Shown here piece by piece: positions 25,020-37,424 of a stretch of DNA of 64,000 bases. The stretch is from assembly GCA_025642075.2 (NCBI GenBank), contig JAODUO010001203.1:26001-90000 (forward strand). The letters run 5' to 3'. Below the pieces are notes generated by a model that saw only the letters and a list, made by a program, of their open reading frames with translations, was not told where the DNA came from and ran no database searches. Positions within the stretch are counted from its first letter, which is position 1, and the number at the start of each line of letters is the position of its first letter. This DNA comes from Ridgeia piscesae. Taxonomy: Eukaryota > Annelida > Polychaeta > Sabellida > Siboglinidae. A program made the translations under genes and the position numbers.

Positions 25020-25355
25020 GTTCTGAAGTTGAAAAGGATATGTGGAATAACAAAGACCAGAAACAGATATATTAGAGGAAAAAGCAAAGTAACACAAGCA
25101 TCCACAAATATAACAGAGAAACGACTCATATGGTACGGGCATATGATGAGAAGGGACGAAGAGCACATAGTGAATAGAGTACCGATGACAGACAAAGCAG
25201 GAAGAAGAAAGAAAGGACGACCAGGTGGAAAGATGCCTGCAATAGAGACATGAACACCGTGGGTAGCAACGCATTCGAGGCGATAAACAGGGCGAGGATG
25301 AAGATAATCAACAGCCATAGCGGCGACCCCACATGAAAGAGAAAAGACACAGACG
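25020..25355 (+). pseudogene. RTE-like LINE reverse-transcriptase C-terminal tail
   Basis: The frame reads LKLKRICGITKTRNRYIRG, then EKRLIWYGHMMRRDEEHIV and GRRKKGRPGG. This is the standard tail of many RTE-type polyproteins ('KRLRWYGHVMRRDEEHVV...GRGRPKKRW'). After a frame change it ends with HSGDPT and a stop (about 25336), followed by a (CGAA)n-like tail near 25368, which fits a LINE 3' end. The rest of the element is missing. Confidence 0.75.
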
Positions 25356-25359
25356 ATTG

Positions 25360-26530
25360 ATAACAAACGAACGAACGCTTTTAAACGGCACGGTGGGGTA
25401 TTTGCGGAACGGGGAATTCTCCTGAGTAGGGAATTTCCTAACCGATTGCTCTGCGGATACGTTTCAAATCGCTACAATCGATTCAATTTGCTATAGCCGC
25501 ATGACAAAAGTCATTCGAAGTGACTATACGTTGGCGTAACTTTGTTTATTTTTATTTAGTAGAAAATAAAGTCTGCTTCGCCGATGGAGCGCTTCCGAAT
25601 TTGCGCAACATTACTTCATTACTATTAATGAGGACCGATTGGTGTGGCGTTTGATAGCATTTAATTGGTTATAAATCGTTGCAATATAATTTATCGTTTT
25701 ATTTCGAACACGCATACAAGTTATTTATTGATTTATGTAACACCTACCATATATAATAACACAATATTCTTGTTTAGCCTATTGATGAAGTAAATTTACA
25801 TTGAATATAACCAAATGCAACTTAAGCGTGATATGGCGACGCTCATTGATCAATGATATCCAAGTTTGAAAAATAATTTCAAAATATACCGTGGCTCCGT
25901 GCTCATCAAATCATGAAAACACATATTTTAAATGTTTGAGCAATGGTTGTTCCGGCAATTTAGCCTCCCCTTAAAGGAGCCCTGGATAGGTTGAGCGATA
26001 TGGCTGCAGACGTGATTTTTTCTCAGCCGACGCTTGCTACTTATAGAACAGCTTCATTCAGGCCGCCTCGTTTCAACTTGCGGTGCAGTCCCATAGTTTT
26101 GAACGACTTAGGAACGAATTAGTGCCACTGTTTTGTACAAACCATGGGAGGCTACGACTTGTTGTTTTCAGTCATAATACGAATATTCACAAATGTGGCG
26201 TATATTTCATAACAATAAATTTATTTTAAACACTGGTGCCCAGACTCCGTTCAATAGTGTTTACATAGGCTTACATAAAACAATATAATTTACGTATACA
26301 CAAATAAAATACAATTTAGTGATATAATTTTGACTATGAAATATTGTATAGAAAATATTAATTGAGACTAAGATGGCAAAACTTGTAAACCGAATAAATA
26401 AAATGTGAAATTAAGGCATATTAATATATTATGAAAATCATATCGTGATATAATAGTAAGTACCCAAATAACTACACCTTAAAAGTAGACAACTTTTGAA
26501 AAGTTATTTCATTGGTAATGTCGTGAAAGG
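25360..26530. other. unassigned AT-rich sequence
   Basis: No gene, RNA or repeat recognised. Confidence 0.35.
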
Positions 26531-26735
26531 AACTGCTGGTAATTTACGGCTACAATATGACACAACAATTACCATAACAAAGTAGATATGAAGTCATTAA
26601 AGTCGTATAATTCAGTTATGTTTTTAAAGATAAAATATACCGGTTATCGATTTATGTTGACAAGTTCTTTTGATTTTGGACAGGGACGTTTTGTACGTGT
26701 ATCAATTCATCTTACAAGTTAAACAATTAAACAGT
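26531..26735. repeat. direct repeat, left copy, flanking a LINE fragment
   Basis: CTGGTAATTTACGGCTACAA, then AAGTCATTAA, ATTTATGTTGA, GGACAGG(G/A)AC and GTATCAATT recur in the same order at 27785-27990. Diverged but colinear. Confidence 0.6.
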
Positions 26736-26762
26736 CAGTAATTCCGTATCAAGATTCAAAAG

Positions 26763-27545
26763 ACTTTATTGTCCATTTCCGTTTTTAATGTGATGTTTTA
26801 CATCACATTAAAAACGGAAATCGTTCTTCAGTTACACAGTAAGATTGGTGAGCCATAATATATACGGTTAATAAGATTGTAATAATACTGATCAGCACTA
26901 AAATTGGTAAAGTAAATAAATTAAATATATAAATAAATACTCTAAATAATAAATAAATAAGCAAGTAAAATTCCTTAAAAGGTTCTTTGATAAGACACAT
27001 TGGAACTTTTAGACGTCTCCCTGACGGAAGTTTCTGAAAAGCGTCATTCAGAGGATGGGTAGGATCGTACAATACTTGTCTGGGCTCCCTTTTCAGTGCA
27101 GCATTGTATATACTGGACAGGTGTTTCTGTTCAATACCAATCAACTTGCTAGCTGTGTTGACAACACGAGCAATCTTTATTGTACTCTTGGCACTGACAT
27201 TGCCATACCACGTAATTATGTTAAAAGATAGAACGCTCTCTATTAAATCCCTGTAAACAAGTTGGAGAATGTGTTGGCTAACATAGAAACGTTTCAGCTT
27301 TCTCAGTAGGAACAGCCATGGTTGCGCTTTCTTGTAAACATAATCAACATCATCACAGAATGACAAGCTTTCATCAAGTAATATACCTAGGTATTTGAAG
27401 CTCTTCACTATTTCTACTTCTTGATTATCTATGAATATCGGTTTTGGTGGCTGATTAAAAAAAAATTCTTTAGTCTTAGTTCTATTAAATTTAAGAAAGT
27501 TGGACTTAAACTGAATAGTTTACTCCTCATATTTTGTGGCGTTTC
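26763..27545 (-). pseudogene. Rex1/CR1-like LINE 3' end
   Basis: From the right, the minus strand reads FNRTKTKEFFFNQPPKPIF (a usual K.N..KTKE block), then VEIVKSFKYLGILLDESLSF. RT thumb sequence follows: YKKAQPWLFLLRKLKRFYVS, FNIITWYGNVS, ASKLIGIEQKHLSSIY, and DPTHPLNDAFQKLPSGRRLKV. The frame is open for 201 codons, but the last 50 residues look like translated 3' UTR. The 3' end holds a minus-strand AATAAA (complement near 26765) and sits on a perfect hairpin. It is the same lineage as 14690-17060, with the same LPSGRR and TAAATAAA-type 3' flank. Strongly 5' truncated. Confidence 0.8.
26775..26821. repeat. perfect 22-bp inverted repeat, 3-base loop
   Basis: ATTTCCGTTTTTAATGTGAT(GT), TTT, then the exact reverse complement. 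It lies at the 3' boundary of the LINE fragment. Confidence 0.9.
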
Positions 27546-27784
27546 TTATCTGTGTTATCACCATTGTGATTGGTACAGACACAGTAAGATCTTCGTTATA
27601 TCATATTTTTATTATTACCCGTGTTGGTACAGAGATAAAGTAAGATGTTCTTACCTAATGTCTGTGTTATTACCTATAATCGCACAGACTAGTATTCAAC
27701 GAACTAGCTGATATTTTATATAATTGGAATTACAGTGGGATTCGGTGTCAATGTGTTGGACAGAATATGATGATAATCTTGAAA

Positions 27785-27990
27785 AGCTCAGTTAAATTGG
27801 TAATTTACGACTACAACGTGACATAAAAATAACTACACCACAATAACTATAAAGTCATTAACGTATGGTAATTATTTTCTTTTATAACTAAAATGTCTCG
27901 TACATAAATTTATGTTGAAAAGTTGTTCTGGACAGGAACATTTGAATGCGTATCAAATAGTCTTACTGTGTATCAATTAACTCTATCGGG
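27785..27990. repeat. direct repeat, right copy, flanking a LINE fragment
   Basis: Colinear with 26531-26735 and running into the 22-bp minisatellite. Confidence 0.6.
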
Positions 27991-28066
27991 TGTATCAACT
28001 AACTCTATCGGGTGTATCAACTAACTCTATCGGGTGTATCAACTATCTGCAGGGTTAGTTGATACC
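27968..28066. repeat. 22-bp minisatellite, about 3.5 units, plus inverted half-unit
   Basis: Units start at 27968, 27990, 28012 and 28034 (GTGTATCAACTAACTCTATC plus GG). They are followed by GGGTTAGTTGATACC, the inverse of the unit core. Confidence 0.9.
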
Positions 28067-28069
28067 TTT

Positions 28070-28780
28070 GACAACCTCTTTTTGCAGACCCACCAAATCT
28101 AAGTAAAGTGACTCAGTGGGTGATTCCAGATTTTCGGGGCAATTCATGCAACTCAGTAAATTCTGACCTGTAATTTGGCGAAAATAAAATAAATTGACAT
28201 TCTACGTTCATGCGTTGTTTTAGCTGCCAATATGAAATTAAAACAAGTAATAATTCATTGCGATAATTGAAAGATATGGTCTATATTAACAAAATGTGTA
28301 AGTTATATCGGGATATCTGCTGTCCCATAAGGGGTGGTTTGATTTTCTTTGCATCACCATTTACATGATTTATAGTTTAAAAACTCTGTTAATCGAAAAC
28401 ATATATCATGTATTAAAATATATTGAATTATATTCCTATTACGATTGCTTCGGTAGTTGATTGAACAATCAACATTTGTCTTGTCCAACAAAAATTTCAG
28501 TACTGTTACGTCAGTACTGTTACGGTGTTAAAATATGAAATTGCAGAATTTTGCTTAGTTGAATACATCAGATGGAAGCACTGATGAGATATTGGGAAAT
28601 TAAAAGAGGTGAAGAGCTCATGACATTAGGATTATAATGTTTATGACCATTAATTTATTACATTGTCGAAAGATAGGTGTATTCATGGTCACTCCTTTTA
28701 CTTAGTTAACTCACTGTCAAAAAATCCCACCGACCCAGTCTTTTATGCAGTCAATAACACGAATATCATTCGATGCGACA
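28070..28780. other. unassigned AT-rich sequence
   Basis: No gene seen. GTCAGTACTGTTAC at 28510-28523 is the exact inverse of GTAACAGTACTGAC at 31547-31560, on the other side of the LINE. Confidence 0.35.
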
Positions 28781-28812
28781 AAGACTGCTTCCATTCACTT
28801 GACTGTTGCTCA

Positions 28813-31437
28813 CTATTTATCTCTGTGCTGTGAGAGTGATGTCAATGAGTCGGTCTTTATGTCTCTCAACTTCAGGTTTCCCTTGATGGCATCCTTGAAC
28901 CTGAGATGAGGGCGCCCTCTCTTTCTGTGACCAGAAGACAGTTGAGAGTTGAGAACCTGCTTTGGTAGCCTATCTGGTGACATCCTCATGAGGTGTCCAG
29001 TCCACCGGAGATTCTTTCTGATCAGAAGATCTTCCATAGATGGCAGCCCTGTCCGTTCGGGTATTTCCTTGTTTGTCACTTTGTCCATCCAGGTTATTCT
29101 TATGATCGAACGCAGATGTCGCATCATGAAGGCATGCAGCTTATTTACCTGTCATCTGTACACTGTCCAGGCCCAGGCTTCGTATAGGAGAGTGGACAGC
29201 ACGATTGCACGGTATATCTTACCTTTAACCCGCATGAACACATGGTGGTTGTTCCAGAGTCTCTGGCGTAGAACGATGCACTAGCCTTGGCCATCCTCCT
29301 CTGTATTTAATCGTCAATGCATCAATTACTTGATATAGTGCTTCCGAGGTAGGTGAATTCCAGAACAGAGTTTAGCTTGTTTCCATCAACCATGATATCC
29401 TCCTCTTGGGTTCTTGTAGAGTTGGGTTGGTAGAGCACCTCGGTCTTCTTGATGTTAATCTTCAGGCCAAACTTCTTTGACGCATCGGAAAAAGCATCCA
29501 CTATTTTCTGCATCTCTTCAGCAGAGTGTGCAACCAGTGCACTGTCACCTGCGAATAGCAGCTCTCTCATCGGTATCCGTGTAGTCTTGGTCTTCGCTCT
29601 GAAGTGTGCGATGTTGAATAAGTCAGCGCTCTGTCCGGACTGTATGTAGACGCCACCCCCCATGACTCGGAAAGTCTCGTCGAGCATTGCTGATAGGAAG
29701 ATGGAGAAGAGCCTGGGGGCCAGTATACAGCCTTGCTTGACCCCATTTGTAACACTGAACGATTCTTCCCCTCCAACACTAACATTCGCCATCATAACGG
29801 TATTTAGAGCCTCGATCATAGTTGTGAACTTCTCTGGGCAGCCATACTTCCCCAGTAGCTGCCAACGCCCGGTCCTCCCAACTGTATCGAACGCCTTACT
29901 GAAATTGACAAATACCACGTAGAGTGGTCGGTCCTGCTCAACGCACCTTTCTTGTAGCTGTCGGAGACAAAATATCACATCCACGGTGCTCCGGTTACCT
30001 CTGAAGCAGATTGTGACTCCGGAACTACCTCTGGTGTTATGTGGGTAGATAGTCTGTTGAGGAGGATCCTGGCGAAGATCTTGCCTGCTATGGAAAGAAT
30101 AGAGATTCCTCTATAGTTCCCACATTATGTTCGATCACCTTTCTTGTAGATGGTTACAATACTGGCATCCTTCCATGCTTGTGGTGCAGAACCCACCTCC
30201 CAGGCATTGGTGATTAGTTGGTGCAGTCTGCTGAACAGATTGTCTCCTCCATGCTTCCATACTTCTGCAGGAATTCCATCTCACCCAGGTGCTTTGCCAT
30301 CTTTCAAGCTGGCGATTGCTCTAGCCATCTCATCAGGGGTTGGCATCTCATCGAGGCTTGTCTTGGTAATGCGCTGCGGGATGTTGTCCAGAGCTTCGTG
30401 ATCTATGTTGCCAGGGACTTTGAGTAGCTTCTGGAAGTGTTCACTCCATCTTGCCACAACTTTCTTGCTTTCAGAGAAGGTCTCCATTCCACCTGTTGAT
30501 TTCATGTGAACAGGTTCCTTCTTCCTGGGTCCCCACACTTCATTCAGTCCATTGTAGAAGCCCTTCATGTTGTTTTTGCCAGCAGCTCTCAGCAGCCCCA
30601 CTGCCTTCCTTTCCCACCAGTCTGACTTCAGTGCACGGGTGCGTTTTTGTAGCAGTCTGCAGGCATCTTTGTATGCTGCAGTGGTGGATCTAGTGCTCCT
30701 GGTTTGCAATACTCTCTGGTGGGCTTGGTCTCTTCTACTCATAAGAGTGTGTAGCTCCTGGGCGTTTGGGTCGAACTAGTTCTGGTGTTTTCTGACTGGC
30801 TTGCCAAGATATATATTGGCAGCGTTGTATACGACCTTCTGCAGAGCTGCTCATTCATCTTCTGGTGTTGAGCTTTCTTTCTCCCCCCCCCCCATTGGGC
30901 GAGAGCACTGTCCATCTCCTGCTCAAACCTCTCCCTATGGCTGATGGTACTTAGTTTTGCTGTGTTGAGCTGGGTCGGCTTACTTATCCCTTGCCTGTTA
31001 TGCTTTTGTCGTATCCTGAAAGCCACGTTTGACCTCAGCATCTGGTGATCGGTCCAGCAGTTAGCTCCAGTTGGCTCGGATACTGTGGATGTCCATCTTA
31101 TCCCGACACCTTGTGATGATGAAGTCGCTCATATGCCAGTGTCTGGAGCGAGGATGCATCCAAGTGGTCTTGCGTTCATCCTTCTGCTTGAACATGGTGT
31201 TCGTCAATATCAGTTCGAACTCAGAGCACAGAGCCACTAGAAGCTCGCCATTGGAGTTGCATTTCCCAATCCCATGTTTGCCCATGACCAATGGCCACTT
31301 TTCATTGTCTCTTCCTATCCTGGCATTGAAGTATCCTATTAACAGTAGCTTATCTGTACAAGGGATGCCACTGAGCATACTTGCCATCTGGTTGTAGAAG
31401 GCCTCCTTGTTTTCAAACACGATATATACCCTATAAA
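28813..31437 (-). pseudogene. RTE-like LINE, most complete retroelement here
   Basis: From the right: the AP endonuclease C-terminal half, LLLIGYFNARIGRDNEK (normally GDFNARIG, so a catalytic Asp has become Tyr), then TTWMHPRSRHWHMSDFIITR and TDHQMLRSNVAF. The linker with DWWERKAVGLL and KVVARWSEHFQKLL comes next. RT has DEMARAIASLKDGKAPG, motif A YVVFVNFSKAFDTV (Asp to Asn), VTNGVKQGCILAPRLFSIF, and motif C LLFAGDSALVAHS (FADD to FAGD). The thumb has FTYLGSTISSN. After a frame break the tail reads MMRHLRSIIRITWMDKV, RWTGHLMRMSPDRLPKQ and HRKRGRPHLRFKD. Both catalytic RT aspartates are lost. The wording matches multicopy 'endonuclease-reverse transcriptase' genes of marine invertebrates. The 5' end is truncated inside EN at about 31437. 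Confidence 0.87.
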
Positions 31438-32184
<747 letters not shown>

Positions 32185-32185
<1 letters not shown>

Positions 32186-32817
32186 AAAGCTATTGACCAT
32201 TGCATCACTGGATCTATTTTAGAAAAGGCATAAGCTCCAGCGATACACTGAACACACTGTCAGGTTTTCAAGAAGACACAGTCACGCAATTCCAAAGCAT
32301 AATAGCTGAAACCAATAGGCAGGGAGCCAGGTCTACCTCTCAGGATGTTTTCTGATAACTTCTTTTCACTTGGATTTCCTGATAACTGATACATTGGGCG
32401 TGGTGGTTAATGACCACTCCCAACTCGGGGTCTTTTGGCCTTAGAGGGCCAGAAATTAAGTAAATTCAAATATTTTGTCACACAGCTAAAATAGCTGTAG
32501 AGACACAACGTTTGGCAAAAAGCAACCTGAAACATTGGGGAAGGCGGTGGTGTATGATTTAGGGGTTTACCCCAATTCAATTACATAGTATGAACCATTG
32601 AATCCCCCCAAAAGGAACAAATCGTCCTCCGCCTGACAAGTGTGTCATAAATGAATACAAGACTTTTTATGTAATATAATGGCCATTTTTAACACAGAAA
32701 ACTTCCCACGGCCATAAATGTCTTGATTTTATACAAACATAATCTCTCTATCTCGACAAATATGCCAGTGCAGAGGTTGTCCACAATTTGATGAGTGCGC
32801 TAAGAAGCGAGGGTGGA
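32185..32817. other. unassigned sequence
   Basis: No gene or repeat recognised. Confidence 0.35.
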
Positions 32818-32878
32818 CAGTGGCGTAGCCAGGATTTTGCATTGGAGGGGGCCACCCGACAACCTAGCAAACTCTCTC

Positions 32879-32994
<116 letters not shown>

Positions 32995-33578
32995 CAAATC
33001 CAACTCGCTTAAAATGAATACCGACATGTCAATCAAATTCACTTACCAATGCAGCAGGCAGTTCGGCAAAATCATCCACAGAAGGCGTCAATGTTAGAAA
33101 GCGAGATAGGAACGACACATTTTTAAAGAGACATGAACGAAAATCCCCTACATAATAACCGCCTGCATGTAGCCGGCCACCATATTTCTCACGCTACATC
33201 TGCCAAACCTATTGACAAAGACCATGACAAATGCCAATATGTAGTAATTCTGATGAAAATATAATTAAACATTCCTACCTTAACATAAAGTATGTGGCGT
33301 TGGGGTTCAACCAGTAACTTCACAACATTTAACTTTGCTTATTACAATTTATAAATTCACGATAGGAAGTGGCATTTATCCAGTGCAAAATCGAGTAGAT
33401 TAATTGCTTTGCTTACAATGAGCCAGAGCAAACGCTTGGAGGAAAGTCGAAGGGGCCTAGACGCATATCAGGTAAACGTAACGGAAATGTGCTCTCAGCT
33501 CATGTGTTATCCCGGCTTACATGAATGCACTAGAGACGATGGCACTAACAGAGATACAATGGTCCTAGGTTTGCGAGC

Positions 33579-33758
33579 GACATAGAAAGAGTGGGAGACG
33601 AATGGAGAAAAAGAGCAACAGATAGAATTAATTGAAGACTGCTTACAGAGAGTGAGAGGAAAATGAGAGAAAGAAAGAAGACAATGAAAGGAAATCATGC
33701 TCAACTCATCCCTGACGAAAGAGATGCCAGGAAAAAACAACACCAAAATGCAATTTGA
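33579..33758 (+). pseudogene. captured LINE-type tail inside hAT copy 2
   Basis: Sixty codons read DIERVGDEWRKRATDRIN, one stop, then RLLTESERKMRERKKTMKGN and HAQLIPDERDARKKQHQNAI before TGA. 'ERVGEEWRKTATDRRNWRLL' is a widespread LINE endonuclease-RT C-terminal motif. It corresponds to the minus-strand frame at 12002-12235 in copy 1, so it was present before the copies separated. Confidence 0.65.
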
Positions 33759-34184
33759 CCGTAGTCTAGTAACCGGGCAACTATTATTTTGAATACGTAA
33801 TAGGCATTAGCCATCATACACATTGAGAATGATGATTGCTCTGTCACCACTTGGGCTGCAGCCAGCAACAGAAGTAGAGAATTTCTAACTTACAAACTTA
33901 TAAATGATGTAGGTAGGCCTAAATAAAATGTTATAGGTATCTATACCTGTGTGAATACATAATCGTGTTGCACATTAGACAAAAAACTAGTTGAATTATG
34001 ATAATTGTTTGCGAAAGGGTAGGACTGGGAAGGAAAGTCTTACACAGACATCCTTATATCCTCTATACTTTGCGACTCTATGAATCAGACAACCAGTTGG
34101 TTCTCCGTTCTCCACCATCTTAATTTTGTTCAGGGATTGGGGGTGTGGCCCCCTGGCCCCCCTCTGGCTACGCCACTGATAGGC

Positions 34185-35097
34185 GATATTAAACAGACAG
34201 GTTTTCAGGTAACGGCGAAATGTAATAACGTTTTCTGCTGATTTGATGTTGTAAGGAATTGTATTCTACAGAAAGAAAGAAAGCTCGAGTTCCGGCCTTT
34301 GTTTTTACACTGGGAACAGCAAGTGAATTTGAACTTGCCGACCGGAGCTGTCGGTGCTGTATTGCTGGCTTGAGTTTCAGAGCAAATATGGAGGAGGACA
34401 GAGCTTAGTAGGTGATTGTGCATATATTAAACTGTATGCGAATCACACGGGGAGCCAAAAGCAGTGATTTTAGGAGTGGCACTGAGCCAGAGAAAGGAGG
34501 AGACTGGGAAACTACCCGTGTCAAACAATTCTGGACGCGTTGCCGTTTAGCAATGTCTTTACTAGCAATATTATAAAGGAGGGAATAACAGTAATCAAGT
34601 TTACTACTAACAAGAATTGTTGCGATAGTTTTAGCGACTGAAAATACTTATAACAGCGAAAGCGGCGAAGATCGCAGATATGATAGAAACTGCAACAACA
34701 CGTATCAGAGATATGTTGTCTAAAGTTAAAGTTATGATCATCGGTCATGGCAAGATGCCGTACAGGTGTACCTATTGTGAAGTTTTGACTCAGCATATAC
34801 ATCTAGTGTTCTGCTCTAGACTGGAACTCAGGTTTGTCTGCATTTAACTTTAATTTGTTGTCAGTCATTCTGAAGAGCATATCTTAAAGGCAATAATTTA
34901 CGTAGCTAATGAGATGTAAACCCAAGTATCATCTGCGTAAAGGTGGAGATTATGGTGATTGTAACTGTGCCCGATATGCCGTACCAAACAGATAAACGTT
35001 CGATACGCGTATTGTGGTCAAAGGCGACAGATAAATCTAGCAACGTGAAGGCTATTACTTTGCCTAGATCGATGTTAAGTGTAATGTCATCGTGCAC
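34185..35097 (-). pseudogene. L2-like LINE remnant, antisense
   Basis: From the right: KVIAFTLLDLSVAFDHNTRI (RT motif A), then after a deletion HLYADDTWVYISL (motif C intact), then DHNFNFRQHISDTCCCSFYH, and finally WNTIPYNIKSAENVITFRRY with LKTCLF at the 3' end. These parallel the sense L2 copy at 4640-6780 (FNFKQHVSKTCCCCFYH). Internal deletions and frameshifts make it non-functional. The 3' end meets hAT copy 2. Confidence 0.78.
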
Positions 35098-35265
35098 TTC
35101 AAAGAGATAAATTTATGTAGAAAGACTTTTTTGCATACTGACTGTAACACATTGTATAAGTGATTTGAGCTAATGTGGCATATGTAGCAACTTGCAACGA
35201 CTTTGTCATGTATTTTATTAGACATAAAACTAAGATTAAACATGTATGTTAGTTGCAATTTACAA

Positions 35266-35337
35266 TCTCTACAAGATTCGAACCCGGATTCTCTTAGTCA
35301 AGAGTCCCAAGCTCTACCCCTGAGCCACTGTCCTCTA
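35266..35337 (-). repeat. SINE head fragment
   Basis: The minus strand has TGGCTCAGGGGTAGAGC (A box) and a GGGTTCGAATC B box. Only the tRNA-related head of the family seen at 2838-3166 is present. An isolated tRNA gene is unlikely because the spacing and flanks match the SINE head. Confidence 0.7.
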
Positions 35338-36700
35338 TATTACAACAGAACTATTCATCGGGTGTGTCGGGGCACAGCAGTAAAAACTGACGACATCCAC
35401 AGTGTTCGTGTTGTTAGACATGCTGTGTCATGCGTGTAGCGACGAGACGAGACGAGACGAGAAACATGCACTGAGATTGCGATTTCTGGCAACTAGTAAG
35501 ATTTATTTTCATAATATAACGCCACTATAATATTGACATATATGCTGACAATTTATATTTATTTATTTACTATTATTATACAGTATTATGCTTTTGGGAA
35601 TGTATCAATTATAATTTAAGATTAGGAATATTAATCATATATGTATGATTGTAAATCATATACATGTCTAATTCTTCACCAAAGTCGCGAAATGCCCTCT
35701 CCTTCAAAACATTACTTAAATAAAACTTGTCTGCCACGAAGTGATTAGGCGGGCCTCAACATAGTTTGCCATATTTAACATTATACGAAGCACCATCTGA
35801 CCCCAAGCCCGCTTCTCACCGGCGAATGGGATGTTTGCGTCTAGTCTCGACCGCGACTTGTCTCGACGTCTCCGCTCATCACGTTTTGAGATGAGGTCAA
35901 GACGAAGTCAAAACAGCTCGAGACGGTTCAAAAAATCAAACATGTTCGATTCTCAAAACCCGACTGCGGCCTTCATAAGATTGTGCTTTACATATTTGCA
36001 CAGCGTGTAAAAAGTCAAATATATTGTTGACAAATGATTGGTGGGGCGTATTACTAACTGTGTAGATTATTGATTAGTATGATGGCTTGAGCGTAGCTTA
36101 CGATTTCCCTAAGAATCACGTCCGATTCTGTTTATGGATTAGATGGATTTTCCTTAAAGCGACATGATCAGTTCGTGGCTTTTTATTTTTACTGCAAAAT
36201 CATGTTAATCAGTATGTCATAACCATTGTAGCGTCCTGACTGCCAATAAATGTTTTATCGAAACTGAACTGACTTCGTAATATTAAACGACTTATGTTTA
36301 TAAGAATCCCGACGCTGTCACTCAAATCGCCGCGAGTGACACCCACCCTTTGACCTTTACCAACTGGGAGCCATGCACCTGGCTGGGTGTGGCGTTAGTG
36401 GCGTCAACTTGTGTTCACGTGATACTGCATCGCGTGATTATGCATTTCCTTCTGCTGTATTTACTATATGCCACGGATTGGCACGGTTGTGTTAATGCCG
36501 TGGTGACTGGTTGCTAGTCGCGATTGTGTATCTAATAAAAAAAATATTTACATTTAAATTTATTTAATAACAATTTCAAATTAGTTAATTCCAGTATTTA
36601 ATAATAATGGGTGTTCAAGTTATGGCTTTTAGTTATTTCAAACTTGTATTTGTCACCACATTTCTTGATTCTTGTGACGGTCACTAAAATTACTTTTTTT
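35338..36700. other. unassigned, with GACGA/GTCTCG-rich patches
   Basis: (ACGAG)n near 35440-35460 and a GTCTCGACC...GACTTGTCTCGACG patch near 35855-35890 may be ends of a decayed element. Nothing coding recognised. Confidence 0.35.
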
Positions 36701-36702
36701 TA

Positions 36703-37424
36703 AAGGTGTATGCTTCATTATCCATCACCAGTGCTTTATCTGCGGTTTCATTTTATACATAAGATTTAAATGATCCAACAGCTACATTTGTAGTTCGGAA
36801 ACTGTTACATGGAGCTGCTAAGCTGAGGCCATCCTGTGATCAACGAGCTCCAGTAACAACAGTTATTCTACATGACTTGGTGCGTTCTGCAGCACATATC
36901 TCCATTTGTTATTATAACAGTGTTTTGACTTCAGCAATGTATCTGCTAGCTTTTCATTGCTTCCTTAGGATAGGTGAAATTGCAGTAATGTCAACTGCAC
37001 AGTCTTCGTGTGTGTTACAGTTTCACTTAGCTCAGATAAATGTACAGTTAGTTTTCATTCCTATAAACATAACCAGGGCCCTCCAGTATTTTTGGTTATT
37101 TCGGCACATGCAGCTTTCCGTCCAATCAAAGCTATTCTAGCGGTAAGGAGAAATGCTCCTGGACCACTATTTATCTTCCCGGGTGGTACTCCAGTGACAA
37201 AAGCCTATTTTGGCGACCAGTTAAAAAAGTCGTTGGCATGGGCAGGTCTTTTCAGTGAATGTTACAAAGGCCATAGTTTCCGCATAGGCGCAGCAATAAC
37301 AGCAGCCATGCAGGGAATATCTGATGAGAAAATTCAGCGAATGGGGCGATGGAAATCGCAGGCGTTTAAGAAATATATTAGAATCCCTATGCTAGCTACA
37401 ATAATGAGGACACTTTATCACTAA
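36703..37424 (+). pseudogene. Crypton/DIRS-type tyrosine recombinase, frame-shifted
   Basis: The frame from about 36703 reads SITSALSAVSFYT, a stop (36760-36762), DLNDPTATFVVRKLLHGAAK and LLAFHCFLRIGEIAVMS, which holds the first catalytic Arg. A one-base frameshift near 37050 leads into FHSYKHNQGP, NAPGPLFIFPGGTPVTKAYF, YKGHSFRIGAAITAAMQGIS (H-x-x-R box) and IQRMGRWKSQAFKKYIRIP, with the nucleophile Tyr, ending TAA at 37422-37424. All catalytic motifs are recognisable. Such stand-alone XerD-like recombinases are common in invertebrate genomes as Cryptons or DIRS/Ngaro remnants. No reverse transcriptase is adjacent, so Crypton is slightly favoured. One stop plus one frameshift suggest fairly recent decay. 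Confidence 0.82.

Noticed and set aside
26531..27990. LTR retrotransposon with 200-bp LTRs
   Set aside because: The enclosed protein is a non-LTR RT thumb, there is no TG...CA boundary, primer-binding site or gag/protease, and the repeats are strongly diverged.
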